NCBI GenBank assembly: GCA_032158125.1
Contig: JASKOT010000001.1
Location: 1-64,000 of the forward strand
Length of the DNA stretch: 64,000 nucleotides
Direction of reading: 5' to 3'
Source of the DNA: Papiliotrema nemorosa
Taxonomy: Eukaryota > Basidiomycota > Tremellomycetes > Tremellales > Rhynchogastremaceae
Part shown: piece by piece, positions 1 to 11,608 of the stretch
Numbering within the stretch: position 1 is the first letter of the stretch
Layout: each line of letters starts with the position of its first letter
Made by a program: the position numbers and the translations under genes
Notes under the pieces: generated by a model
Seen by the model: the letters and a program-made list of their open reading frames with translations, nothing else
Database searches by the model: none
Told to the model about the DNA's origin: nothing

Positions 1-107
1 GGGGGCGAGAGGCGGAAGGAGAGGGACCCAGTGGCTACGCGTCGACAGATAACGCCGAGAGTGGCACAAGCGAAAAGAAGAATTAGGCACGCGGGCACGC
101 CTATTCC

Positions 108-115
108 TGACGTCA
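108..115. promoter_or_regulatory. CRE-like palindrome upstream of VTC1
   Basis: A perfect TGACGTCA palindrome lies 54 bp upstream of the proposed VTC1 start codon at 170. This is the classical binding site of CREB/ATF-type bZIP factors. That it controls VTC1 is inference from position only. No Pho4-type CACGTG box is visible in the short upstream stretch, although VTC genes answer to phosphate in other fungi. Confidence 0.3.
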
Positions 116-169
116 GGGGTGAGATTCAAATGTCAAACGTGCGCAAAGGCGACCTCTTTATCGTTGATC

Positions 170-994
170 ATGTCTTCAGAGGTGGGTGACTTGTAAGATT
201 CGCATGACTGATGGCAAGTCTACACCTCTTATTAATGATCCCGGTGTCAAGGGAAAGTTGAACCGTTTCTTTCAGCCGTACGTGGAAAATGTCAGATCAC
301 TTGACGTGATACTGAGTGTAGCTTTTCGGGCGGCGCGCTGCAACAGCTGCCCGAGCGGGGACAAGGCCTGAGAGCGAAAAGTAAACGAGCGGATCGCATT
401 CCGGACGAGTGGGTAGAGATGCACGAGACGCGCTGAACAGCAGCCCCTCGCGGCCATTATTGTCAGATTACCACTCTATCAACGATCCATCGATCCTGGT
501 TCGAGTACCAAGTAAGTGTATTCATCTGAGACACAGGTTGATTCTGCAGAAAAAGTTCTGACTCCTGTCAAGGTCGAATCCAAAGTGTGGTTTGCCAATG
601 AACGGACTTTTATTTCCTATCTGTCCATGGGACTCTTGCTGTCGACTATTGCATCGGGATTGTTGTTTGGCGCAAGGGATTCGCCTGCAAGATATTTTGC
701 CTTGAGCTATGCGGTCATGTGAGTGCAGTTGCCGGACCGTGCTCATGGCAGCTCTGCTGGTATACTCGTCTATGGATGGGCAGTCTTTCAGAAACGGTTG
801 ACCATGATCTCGGCGCGTGATGCGGGCAATTTCGGTGAGTTGCACTACTGAGCGTATCTGACAGGCTAGATACTCTCTGGGGACCATTATTCATTTGTGC
901 GGCTTTATTTATCGCCATTTTGGTCAACTTTATCTTTCGCTTGAAGCAAGCCCAAGAAGGGGGCATGGATCTATTGTACCAGGCTTGGAGATAG
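170..994 (+). CDS. VTC1: Vacuolar transporter chaperone subunit 1 (VTC1)
   Basis: Small membrane subunit (about 133 aa) of the VTC complex, which makes polyphosphate at the vacuole or acidocalcisome membrane. The core exon (537-719) encodes the family signature KVWFANERTFISYLSM, followed by a DUF202-type fold with three hydrophobic segments. Splicing at about 720-752 and 833-865 joins it to YGWAVFQKR and RDAGNF, then to a last exon with the third membrane segment ending in YQAWR before TAG at 992-994. No ATG precedes the core in frame. The best start is a four-codon exon (170-181, MSSE) joined over a 355 nt intron, about ten times the local norm, so the 5' end is uncertain. The 3' end converges on YRA1 with 9 nt between stop codons. 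Confidence 0.82.
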
Positions 995-1003
995 GCATGC
1001 ATA

Positions 1004-1760
1004 TTACGCAGTGTCTTTGTACGTCTGCAGTCAGCAAGGGTTTGATAGTCGACATACCGCCATCTCGGCGTCGAGTTCGTCGGCAGTCTTTTTGGCTGTT
1101 CGGGCAGGTCGTCGAGTACGACCGCCACGCGTAGTACCTCGTGGCGTAGTAGTCGCAGCTGGTGCAACTCGCGAAGCCAAAGAAACCAGGGCGCTGGGGT
1201 CCAGGGCGATTTCCACTCGCATCGGTCTTTCTGAACGTCAGGACGGGGGGGATGGATGCAACTGACGGTTGTCGATCATTCGATTATTGTCTAAGGGGTC
1301 AGCCCGATTGCATGTAACACCTACACGAGGCGTGGGCCTTGTTAGCGTCGCCCTTATTTCGGAACAAAACGGTCGCCGAGCCCGTGCTCTTTCCAGCAGC
1401 AGTATAAGTCATCTGCACCGACTTGACGGGTCCGATGGTGGATTGCATTAAATCCTGTCGATGAGCTTTGTAGGGAGGGTCGGCTTACTCTGACGGCTGC
1501 CTCGGTCACGTCATTGGGAAGGTTGCTGATGATGATCTTGGTAGCTTCACTCGCCACGGGTTTGACAGCAGCAGCTGGAGCAGTGGCTTTGGGTACGGTA
1601 GACGCGTAACGGGCGCGTGCGGAGCCGCCTCGACCTCGCGCGGAGGTCCCGCCTCGGCCACGACGAGCTTTGGGCTTGGAGGCGATGATCTCGCAGGGTG
1701 AGCGGACAGTCATGCGGATGAAGGTCGACCGACCTCGTCGAGTGGCTTGTCGATATCCAT
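1004..1760 (-). CDS. YRA1: mRNA export adaptor, ALY/REF/Yra1 family
   Basis: Nuclear RNA-binding adaptor that brings the export receptor to mRNA through TREX. The first exon reads MDIDKPLDE and continues after splicing with IIASKPKARRGRGG, the REF-N box that binds Sub2/UAP56. An RGG-rich linker follows, then one RRM spread over several exons (IIISNLPNDV, then IGPVKSVQMTY, STGSATVLF, YNNRMID and QRPMRVEIALDPSA). A basic tail ends KTADELDAEMATYKDTA, the conserved C-terminal helix. Five or so introns of about 31-44 nt were placed; each keeps the family frame. The 3' end faces VTC1 only 9 nt away. Confidence 0.9.
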
Positions 1761-1906
1761 GATGAAAGGATGGTATGGGGAATAACGGCGAGAGGCGACG
1801 AGTTGAATGATCAAGCCCCAGGTCGAGTGGCAAAAACATCGTCGGTGATTCAACAGAGTGGCACATTTCATTACAGTTTGTCATTTACAAGAGGGAGTGG
1901 TACAAC

Positions 1907-3141
1907 CTAGTCGCGCTTTGAGCGGAGTCTTGCAGGCATGGACTTGTGTCGAGATACAACATTATGGTTCTTTCGGAACTCTCCTTCGCAGATTAGATAG
2001 CCGCCAGGCGGAGCCTCGTCGTCAGAGTCGGAGGCAGTAATGGTCACGCCTTGTTGAATGGGCTTTAGGCGGGTATGACGTCGAGGGGCAGGAGGGGGCA
2101 GAGCACGTCGGGGAACATCAACGAGGTAGTAGCCCCCAGCCGGAGCCTCGTCGTCAGAGTCGGATGGCAACATGAAATCAGGATCCGCCTTGACCTGAGT
2201 CGGAGTCTTGGTTTTCCGCTCGAGGAATTGGTCCTGGTGGTGGATGAGAAATTCCAGCGTCTGCTGGGATAGAACGTGCTCTTTTGGCAGCATCGCGTGG
2301 ACAGGATGGGAGAGTACTCCTGGCTGAAAAATGAGCGCCAGGTTACCGGCAGTCATGAGATTGATGTCGGATTTCTTTGCAAAAACGTAGAGAAGATCAA
2401 GGACGTAGAGGAGAAGATAGCGATTGATAGCGGGCATGGACTGGATCAAGGCTCGGTATTGGGTGATATTGTCGGGGCGAGAAAGGGTCGAGCGGAATGA
2501 CTCGTAGAGATCGAGTGGTATGATGGGTTCCTAGAGTCAGCATCTTTGATCGCCGGGAACTCACTGGCATTTGGGTGAGAAACCTGGAATCAGCGATCAA
2601 AATACAAAAGAATCCCACCTTCGAAAGATTGTAGCCACGTCGTGAGCCGTGAATGTCTCTGCGGAAAAGTCGATAGTCTTGCCGTACTGTTGTCAGAAGG
2701 ATTCAAGGTGATAATCTACCTTGGGAGGAGAGTCAAAGATGGTTTGAAGCTCCTTCATTCGCTTCGAAGAGCCCGAAATGCGAAAGGCGCCTTCAACCTC
2801 CGTCGCAGTCTCCTTGAGGTGAAGACCGCACTTGGCTACTACGACGGGTACCACACTGGAGTCAGAGAGATCAGCCTTTAGACTCACCCCCAGACGTATA
2901 AGGCGCCATCTTTGCCGACGGTAGAGATTTGCACCGAGGCATATTGAACGGATTCCGCGAGGGGGATCCCGAAGACCCCTTGGGCCGGCAGAGCCGATGC
3001 ATGGGAAGAATTGTGTGCTTGCGGCGAAGCATCGACATCGCCTGGAGTGTATGTTGCTGCCGATGGGTAAGCTATACGTCCTCGAGCAGGCTTTGGAGGG
3101 GGTCTAGCGGATACCATGGGTGCGACAGTTTGGAGCGTCAT
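1907..3141 (-). CDS. Rho GTPase-activating protein, Sac7/Bag7 type
   Basis: RhoGAP that would switch off Rho1-type GTPases in cell wall and polarity signalling. Exon 1 (3141 down to about 2889) ends in AESVQYASVQIS...YVWG, the fungal Sac7/Bag7 lead-in. Splicing joins it to VPVVVAKCGLHLKE and EGAFRISGS, where the arginine of FRISGS is the expected catalytic arginine finger. The domain finishes with the helices around NRYLLLYVLDLL and NLALIFQPGVLS. The tail carries two similar acidic motifs, SDSDDEAPAGGY and SDSDDEAPPGGY. The start ATG is the first in frame; the stop TAG is at 1907-1909. The gene lies 62 nt downstream of the Boi-type gene on the same strand. Paralogue identity (Sac7 versus Bag7) is not resolved. 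Confidence 0.88.
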
Positions 3142-3203
3142 CAATATAGGATAGTATGTGTATATGTATATATGTGGGAGGATGAAAGGTTACGTAATTT
3201 GTA

Positions 3204-5795
3204 TTATTGGTGCCAAGATTTAACGCTTTTCAATAAACGCACAATTGATTCAGTGTCTCCCTCTCGGATGTCATTCAAGCTAACTCCGACAGTGTCCACC
3301 CCGGCGTCGATGAGCAGATCCATCATGGCGAAAAGACCCGAGACACCGGGCTTGCCGCCTTCTGGAGCAAAAGCGTTGGGTGGAACGGGTGGATTGGGTT
3401 CAATGCCGGATAAGGCCCGCACCAGGAGAAAGATCACTTCCCCAGAGACGAAGGATCCGGGTAAGGAGGCAGCTCGGGGATACTGAGCAGGGAGATTGGC
3501 GTTGACCCAGGAGAGTAAGTCCGAGCCTGGTCCGGAAGACCTCACAGCGCTCGAGGAATAGGGCGGAGCGATAGCAGGTACACTCACTCGAGGAGCGTCG
3601 GGCGCTGAAGAGGAGCGGCGATCAGGGCGAGGTGGACCCATCTGCAATCAGCCTCACATGGCACCGTGGAGAACTCACCAAGATTGTAGCGTCTTCAGGT
3701 GTGAGTTGAGTGACATTTTCACGTCGGGTCGCCCGTTGTGTCGCATCGCGGGTGGCAGGGGAAGGAGGTCTGGGCGCCAGAGCCTGCGCTTCGGCCAGCG
3801 GAATGGTGGGAATGTTACACGACGACGTGACAGGCACAGTGTAGTCTCGAGCGATCGTGGCCTTCATCAGAGCCTTCAGCCACTCTCTCACGACGAGCTG
3901 CTCCGAAGAGGAAAAGTAATGGGGCTTTTCGCCTACGAGACGGAACCCATACGAGCCTGGATTGGTGTTTTCGTCGACGAGTACGCGGTACCCTTGTAGG
4001 CTGATGTTGCCTTTGACTCGGTCCTGAGATGCGTTCTTCATGAGATAAATGTGGGAGCCCTTCAAGACGGCATAGCGAGTTTTCCAGGTGCCGTAATCGG
4101 TCTTCTTCTTGATATAAGACGCGTGGTCAGGTGTCCCAATCTGCGTCATTGCCGCTCCGGGCACCAAAGTTCCCACTGGCGCACTCACGGAGTGTGGTCG
4201 ACTGGAGTGGGGAGTAGCTGAAGTCCGACGGGTACTCGCAAATTGAGGTGATCTATACTCAGTGAAAGTTGGGAGATATGACTGACTGGGGAGGCTTTTT
4301 ACGACCGAAGAAGCTCAATCTATCCCTATCAACGCTGGCTTTGCCTCGTTTGTGACCCATCGAGCCGACCGACTCGCGCTTTTGCGCGGTCGAGCTGGGC
4401 GTGATGGGACTGGAAGGTGTAGTAGCAGCGGGCGTGCTAGATGGCGGGATGGATGACGCGGGAGAGGATTGGGACGCATGGGAGGCAGGCACACCCTCTC
4501 TGATCGCTGTCATTGTTGCCGGGGTGGTCGAGCTTGTGCGACGGCTATGTGTCCATGCGCTGTAGGCTGGATCAGCACCTGGTGTTGACGGGCGAGGCAA
4601 GTCTGGAGAGGGGAACGAAGGCATGAGCGGTCCGCGGGCATCAGCCAAGGGGTCCGAGGGACGCAGTTTGTCGATTGCTTGAGCGATACGCAGACGTTTA
4701 CCGAATTGCGGGATGTCGAGCTCCTTGAGTAGATTTGCGTCGAGGCCGATCAATAAATCCCCGGTAATTTCATGCTCTGCTGTGAGCTAATGGACCAGCG
4801 GACACATACCTCTGAATTTTTCGCAGATGGTCGACTCGAATCCGCTTGACTGAGCCCATTCTACCACTCGATCTATACTCCAAGTGGAGACTGGATCGTG
4901 AGAAGGTGAGGGACTGTTTCCTTGCTGTGCGAGGGTGGAGTCTCCTGGTGACATACTTGGTGCAGTGGGACTAGCGGCTGCAGGGGTAACCAGAGCCGCC
5001 GGCTCAAGAGAAGGTCGGTTGTGCGAGCCGTTGGCCACGTTGAGTCGCGTAGGACTGGATGGAGGTGATTCTTCTTCGTCTTCGCTTTCATCCGAGTACA
5101 CTAGGCCTGAAATTCCTCCGCTGGATCTGTGGAGATCTCGCTGTTCGTTGGCGAGTTGTGCTTGCGCAGCGAGGCGCGCACGCGTTGCTGCAGCAGTCGC
5201 AGGAGCGTCAGCATCGGATGTGTTACCCGCTACAGCGGCGACGAATGTGGCTGGAGCGGCGATAGCAGTGGAACCTGGGGTGACGTCCCGGATAGCGGGG
5301 ACGATTGAGCCAGCAACGTCGCCAGTAGGATCGTTGCCATTGGGTGGTGGGTTTGCTATGATGACCGGGTGAGTAACATCCTCATCGACTTGCTCAACGG
5401 CAGGCTCGACGGGCTGAGAGTAGTGTGTGACCCCCCCGGTCGGCTGAGATGGAGTCGGCTCTTTGTTCAAGTCGCCTTTCGCCGGTGCGGTATCCTCGTC
5501 TGGAGCGTGGGGCACAGACAGCACTCCAGGCGCATCAGCAACATGAGACGTGTCCTTCACTGAAGATTCGGGTGGAGTCTGACCCTCGGTGATATAAGTC
5601 GCGGGGAACAGGCCCTCTTCGCCTTGCGCATTTCGACCCTTAAAGTGAGCGACGCAACAGTTTGCAACTTACTCTCCACCATCCGTCCCCAAAGCCATCA
5701 TCGCGTTCCAAGACTTCGATGATGTCACCCGCTTGAAATTCTAGCTCATCGCCGTGTTCTGCGACGAACGTATGGATCGCTGTGACCACAGGCAT
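3204..5795 (-). CDS. Boi-type polarity protein: SH3, SAM, PH and C-terminal CH-like domain
   Basis: Scaffold of polarized growth and exocytosis, related to yeast Boi1/Boi2, which bind Bem1, Cdc42 and phospholipid. An N-terminal SH3 (MPVVTAIHTFVAEHGDELEF to GDGWWR, then GRNAQGEEGLFPATY after an intron) is followed by a long Ser/Pro/Ala-rich linker. A SAM domain comes next (STWSIDRVVEWAQSSGF, EHEITGDLLIGLDANLL), then another linker and a PH domain (ASYIKKKTDYGTWKTRYAVLKG to VREWLKALMKA). The C-terminus (DLLSWVNANLPAQYP to IVRLLKSVKSW) looks like a calponin-homology domain, absent from yeast Boi proteins. The ATG at 5795 directly precedes the SH3 domain. TCACGTGA sits about 98 nt upstream. Confidence 0.87.
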
Positions 5796-5892
5796 GGTGT
5801 GTTGTCCTTTCCAACGAGAGGTTGAGCTGCATTCGGTAATTGAGCGAGGAGTTATTGGGGGAAGGCGGTGGTCGCCGTACGAGTGACATGTC

Positions 5893-5900
5893 TCACGTGA
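5893..5900. promoter_or_regulatory. TCACGTGA E-box between RCL1 and the Boi-type gene
   Basis: A perfect 8-bp palindrome TCACGTGA lies in the 138 nt between the RCL1 stop and the Boi-type start codon. It is a canonical bHLH E-box (Cbf1/Pho4/USF type). Its position fits a promoter element of the Boi-type gene; function is inferred. Confidence 0.3.
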
Positions 5901-5933
5901 TGCATTAAATGTCGTTTCAATCATTATCAAAGA

Positions 5934-7333
5934 TTAGGCCACAGATTTATTTACATTGGAGTAACCGGTGCCTACGCAGCTCGCGATTAGGCCGTCACGG
6001 GAGTCTAACTTGAAGCGGATTTGGAAAAAGCTCTCGAGTGTGCGGAGATAGGACACGCTAGGGTCAGGAGAGCCTTCTTTGTGTCACTTACGAGTGCTCC
6101 GATAAGTGGCCCAATTGACACCTTGCGACGTCTTCCTTGCTGAGGGTCATGAAAAGGAGCATGAGCCATTGGTGTCCCGCATCCACGCAGCCCGTATCGA
6201 GGGTGGCAAGAAGTTGGCGTACTGCCTCGAGCGCGAGGTCTTCTGGTGTGACGCCTGGAGTGCTAACTCTCTCGGCGGTGTGTGGAGTAGGGTGAGTAAC
6301 TATGGTGATTCCGTATCCCGGGGACCTGGGCTCAGTGCCTGTCGCAGTCGGGCGCGGAGTAACGGCGCCAGCCAATCGGGGCCAACTCATTTGGGTTGGA
6401 GCGCTCACCTTCCAGAATCGTCCCCTTTGTAGACATCAGTGTAGAGATAGACGTCTGGTACGAAACGGTTCAAGATGGCCCTGGCAGAATCAACCATTCG
6501 GTTGGCAAATGAAGGAGACACCCGCGTTGACCACCTGACAGTCAGCCGCCAGCACAAGTCTGAGAGTCGGTCGATCTCACGCAACACCTCGAATTTTGGA
6601 AATTTTTGGGGGATTGATGAGGTCAATTGTGGGGAGCTGGCGGACAACGGGACATTTGAAAGTGATGAGACCACCACCAAGGGGTGCTGCCCCACGTTTC
6701 TTGATCTGCATTCAGATGAGTTTGAAGATTGGATTTACATTTAGCTCGGCATCGGTAATGCTGAAGTAGGCCAAGTGAGGAAGAGTGACTGTGCGAAGGG
6801 TGTCGACCTGGCGTCAGCAACCCCGTAAAAGGGCAATAGGTGAGTGTCAGCATGACCGGGGTTGGATGGTTGGGGTAGATGACTGGAGACGTGATTTGGC
6901 CTGGCATCCATACTCACAGTTATATCACCATCTCGGTTGGTTATCCCCTCCAGAGTAAGGTAAAGTGGTTTCTTTCCCCATGGCGCTAGGGCGACGAGGG
7001 GTTCGAGGTAGTAGCCGATGGACCGTGACAGATGGCACGAGTGAGTGTATGATCCTCCACTCAATACACCCGGATGAAGGAGGAACGACGTGCCTGAGGT
7101 GAGCTAGACCAACGAGCGCAGATACCTGTTACGCTAATCTCGATCGTAGTGCCGTTGGTGATTTTTTCGATCAGGCGGAGAAAGGAGATTTCGCAATCAC
7201 GCAAACCGACATGAACGTCTGCGGGACGAATCGAGTCTATACGAATGCTCCTTCCAGAGAGTATCGAGAGAACGATGCGATGCCTCAGCTGGGCATGGGT
7301 CGTGAAGCGTATTATGTCGGAAGGTGCTGGCAT
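5934..7333 (-). CDS. RCL1: 18S rRNA processing protein RCL1 (RNA 3'-phosphate cyclase-like)
   Basis: Nucleolar protein of the small-subunit processome that, with Bms1, acts in cleavage of pre-18S rRNA; a catalytically inactive relative of RNA cyclases. The start (MPAPSDIIRFTTHAQLRHR) leads into LRHRIVLSILSGRSIRI and CEISFLRLIEKITNG. Spliced exons give GTSFLLHPGVLSGG, GYYLEPLVALAPWGKKPL, VSPSFANRMVDSAR, SPGYGITIV, GCVDAGHQWLMLL and VSYLRTLESFFQIRF, ending CVGTGYSNVNKSVA before TAA at 5934-5936. All are Rcl1 landmarks in the correct order, with length near 380 aa as usual. The upstream 397 nt are shared with ATG26. Confidence 0.93.
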
Positions 7334-7730
7334 GACCCGGGTGGATGGTGAAGAGGGTGGAAAACGTCGAAATGGTGATGAGATTTTTATTAGGTTACGT
7401 AAGGGCATCGGGGATGATTCTGCCGCCGTCGTTGTGGGGACTGGGTCCGTCCCAATGCAATGAGCTTCAGGTGGGACAAAGTATACGATGCATGGGATTC
7501 TGGTATGATAAGCAACGTGCAATGCATAGCGCACCTGTCGAGAGTGATGAGACGGCTGTGGACAGAGACCCTTGCGCTCCGGTAATCATCGTGAGGGGGG
7601 ATGCGCCGGAAATCATCGTTATTATTATTACACGATAAAAGGATGCAATCCTCCCCTCTCGGGAGGATCCATCATCCCCTTTCTCTCTCTTCCAACAGCA
7701 CTCGCTCCATCTCTTCTTCTCCCATCAACC
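7334..7730. other. Divergent intergenic region RCL1/ATG26
   Basis: No gene is seen in these 397 nt. The part before the ATG26 start is a pyrimidine-rich leader typical of fungal 5' UTRs. A short ATT repeat (about 7617-7629) is the only simple repeat. It presumably holds both promoters. Confidence 0.5.
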
Positions 7731-10700
7731 ATGCCATCCCTCCGCTCCATCCTTCGTCCATGCTCAACCTCTGATTCACCTCCCACCCCCACGAACTCTG
7801 ACCCTACGTCTCGCTCGAGGATCGCCTCTTCGTGTGAACTCTTCACCATCCTTAAGGCCCTCGCTGCGAGCGCTTCCGACGATGATTTGGAATCTCCTTC
7901 CTCACGTTCCGACTCCTCTCTCCCTTACAGTCTCCCCGCCGATCATCTTAATACCAAGCTGACAGGTACCTTTCCTTAACCAAGAAATGCACTGATCTCA
8001 GCCTTGTCTCTCTCTAGCTCACCCGAGTTATCCATATCCCGGCCGACTCTACCGCGAACGGCCTCGCGTGTCGATTCGATGGACTGGACAGACACAAACG
8101 CGGCCGGAAACATCGTAGTGGACGATGCGACCCGCTCCAAGCCCGTCGATGCGACTGATATTGAATCCACATCTCCCCCTTTGCCCTCTAGTGAGAGCTT
8201 GCAGGGCGCAGAGAGCCCCTCTGCCACCGAAAAAGTCGCCGCGATCATAGCAGAGTTCGGGGATCTCGCTTCGCTATTCCAATCGCCCTCCTCTGGTCCG
8301 GAAACTGAGCGCCTTTTGGCAGAAGCGAAAGGCAGTCTATTCAAGTGAGTCTACTCCCTTGCGTCCACTAACTTTAGGGGCGTCATGATGGTCGTGAGCG
8401 CTCTGCCCAATGCCTCACTCACCTTAGGGCAATCTGAACCTCACCACTCATCGACTCCTATTTCACGCCCTCCTGCCTCCTGAATCTGTTCTTCTCAACG
8501 AATCTGCCATTGGGGATGCGCTCATGGCCGGTCCTGTCACTCTTGATCGTCATGGCTTGAAAACCTCGCGTCGATTGTGGATGGAAGTCCAAGCTGAAAT
8601 GATCACAACCTACCCTCGTGGAGACGAAAGCGGTCGCACTCGACCTCTCCAGACCATTCTACTGAGCAACGTCAATAATCTCGCACCTTACAATCCCGAG
8701 ACTCCCCGACATTTCTCGATAACTTACGAATCGGCCAGCGGGTCTCATGAGCTCGATTTCGATGTGGACAATGACTCTTCAGCCATGCGCTGGCGACGAG
8801 CACTCGAATCAGCCCTATTCCGTCATGCCCGCCGGCGGTGGAGAGAAAATATTGCTGCTACCTCACGCAAAGTGGATGTCGAACATGACGGCTGGAGCAC
8901 CATGCGATGTTGCGTCCCGCTCGATCGGGTCAAGCTGAGCGGTATCAGTCAGTATCATGGCTTTGCCACGCTTGCCGGACTAGAAGTGGCCATCGACAAC
9001 GCCAACGTGCAATGGCGTCCTGAAGACGTGGCGGCGGGAGACTATTCGGGGCGACTTGCCGAGGGCCACGGTGTGGGTGATACCAAACACAAATCACCAC
9101 TTTCTGCTCTTACTGAGCCACTCCGGCGTCGCTCCAGCTCTCCCGCCCGGTCAGATACACATCCATCACACCGGGAGCACACACAATATATCGATACCAC
9201 TCTCCCTCCTCGCCTCAGTAGTATCGTTGGCGCCAGCGACTCGGGTGTTCGTACTCCTGGCGACTCGTGGCGGCTTCATTCGGGCTCGTACGACTTTAAT
9301 GTGGCTGTTCTTAACGATCAAGCCTGGTTTGCAGAAGCGCTCCAAACCGCCATTGAGGCCGCCCACGAGCGGATATTCCTATCCGGGAAAAAGAGTCCAA
9401 ATATGACTCTCGAGATCGCAGGCTATGATTGCCTTGCGGATGACGAGGAAGATGAACCCGCTTCCACCGCCGATCGTCACTCTGGCAGTTCGGAAGAGCC
9501 TCGCACAGGCCTACATGCTATGACTCATGACATGCGCAAAGCGGAGAAAGCAGTGCTCGCGGCCAAAGTTTTCGGTCTCAAGGAAGATGAGGGGGTGTAC
9601 CGTAAGTTTTTCTCCAAACTGCTGCTTACCTAGTGAAACGGTGCTATGTGGTGCAAGGAGTCATCCCTGCCCGAGGTCACATCATCATCAGTCGATCGAG
9701 CATATGCTTCTGGCGACGCGCAGCCGTTGGCGACGACATCAAAGTGAGCAACGATCTTGATCGGCGGCTGAAGATAGTACCGCTTTGCGATCACCGATGT
9801 CAAAGGTGCAGAAGAATGCCCCAGCTTGAGGACTGGGTTCCATGGCATGGCACTGAAAATCCACGGTCAACACGATCTCAGATTTGAATTCTGGTCTAGA
9901 TCCTCTCGCGATGATGTGTTGGCCCGCATCAAGGCAATCTCCGTCCATGTCCTGGACCTTACCCCCGTCTCCTCTCCGACAACGATCAGTCCCACTCTCA
10001 GCCCAGCGCTTCGCACTCCGCACGCGGCAGACATCCTCGTTCCCGATCCTGCCGCTTTGTTCGGCTCGCGTGCTTTTCCTGACGAAGCTTTCGGCTACAT
10101 GCCGTTTGTGGCCAACAAACCTCTCATGGCGAGCTCTCGACTCACTCCACGGCATTTCGTATGCTTGACCATTGGATCGCGTGGAGACGTACAGCCTTAT
10201 ATCGCTCTTGGACTTAGACTGAAGCAGGACCTCCATCGCGTTACAATTGTCACTCATCGTAGGTGGCGCTTCAGAGACCTTCTCACGTCCTAGCCGAATT
10301 CAAAGACTGGATCATAAGCTATGGCATAGAGCACCGTGAAGCAGGAGGCGATCCCACTGCTCTAATGAAGCTCAGTGCTGAGCACAAGGCAGGGCCTTGC
10401 GATGAAATTCCGCTTACCGTAGATGTTCTCGCCTGGGTTTTTCAAAGAATCACTCGGATCTTTCCGCCAATGGCTCGATGATCTTTTGCTCGACTCCTGG
10501 AACGCTTGTCAGGGGGCAGATGTGCTCATCGAGAGCCCCTCGACCATGTCAGGGGTTCACATTGCAGAGGCACTCAAGATTCCCTACTTCAGGGCCTTTA
10601 CTGCAGGTCTTGCCCTCGTCACAGCTAACTTCAGATGCCCTGGACTCGCACGACTGCTTATCCCCAAGCGTTCATGGTCCCCGCTTTCGAAATGGGTCCA

Positions 10701-11604
10701 AGTTTCAACTACTCCACCTATGTCTTGTTTGACAACATTCTTTGGCGCGCTACTGCCGGTCAGATCAATCGTTGGCGAAAGCGCCACCTAGCGTTACCCT
10801 CGACCGACATGTCCAGTTTGTCCATTTCAAAAGTTCCGTTTTTATACAATTTCAGCCCGGCGGTAGTACCCAAACCGCTCGATTGGCATGACGAGATTTC
10901 TGTCACTGGATACTGGAATCTGGAAGACAGCGACGCCGATTGGTCACCGCCGCCAGCGTTGGAGGCCTTCATCACACAAGCCAAAACCGACGGTAAACCG
11001 TTGGTCTACATTGGGTTCGGCTCCATCGTCGTGCCAAAGCCTGCGGCTATGACGAGGAGCATCACGGCTGCGGTTGAAAAGGGTAGGTCAATCTGGCACT
11101 CACATACTCACACACTCACATTTAGCCGGAGTTCGCGCAATAATCGCCAAGGGATGGTCGTCCAGAGGCGCCGACGAGGAAGAGGTAGAGTTCCCGACAA
11201 GTTGTTACGGACTAGAGAAAGTACCTCACGGCTGGTTGTTCCCCAAAGGTGCGCCCCCTCCTTTTTAAAAGTGACTGACGCCAGTCGCCTGCGCAATGCA
11301 CCACGGTGGGGCAGGCACCGTCGGTGCAAGTCTCCGAGCCGGTATCCCGACTCTAATCAAACCCTGGTTCGGAGATCAGTTTTTCTGGGCGATCCGCGTC
11401 GCCAAACTCGGAGCTGGTCTCAAAGTGCCGTCCTTGCGAACCGATGACATTGCTCATGCTTTGATCAAGGCGACGACAGACAAGACGATGATAGAAAAGG
11501 CAGCTCGTGTGGGTGCGAAGATTCGATCAGAAAGCGGCGTGGACAATGCGCTTCAAGCGATACATAGCAACATTGTACGAGCGGGTGACCGTACCATAGC
11601 CTGA
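7731..11604 (+). CDS. ATG26: Sterol 3-beta-glucosyltransferase (Atg26/UGT51 type)
   Basis: UDP-glucose:sterol glucosyltransferase, forming steryl glucosides at membranes; needed for pexophagy in some fungi. After a low-complexity N-terminus come a GRAM domain ([19 protein letters not shown]), a PH domain ([19 protein letters not shown] and on), and a second GRAM region around 9640-9900. The GT28-type glycosyltransferase begins [19 protein letters not shown]. Its C-lobe nucleotide site is seen at about 11296-11400 ([15 protein letters not shown] to [10 protein letters not shown]). The CDS has at least seven short introns and about 1100 codons, shorter than many fungal Atg26 proteins because the N-terminal extension is small. 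TGA at 11602-11604 is 4 nt from the RDI1 stop codon on the other strand. Confidence 0.9.
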
Positions 11605-11608
11605 AAGA

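Noticed and set aside
480..515. tRNA T-arm-like sequence GGTTCGAGTACC in the VTC1 first intron
   Set aside because: No matching D arm, anticodon arm or acceptor stem upstream.
715..1167. Open frame of 150 codons on the minus strand overlapping VTC1 and the end of YRA1
   Set aside because: Conflicts with the conserved last exons of both genes.
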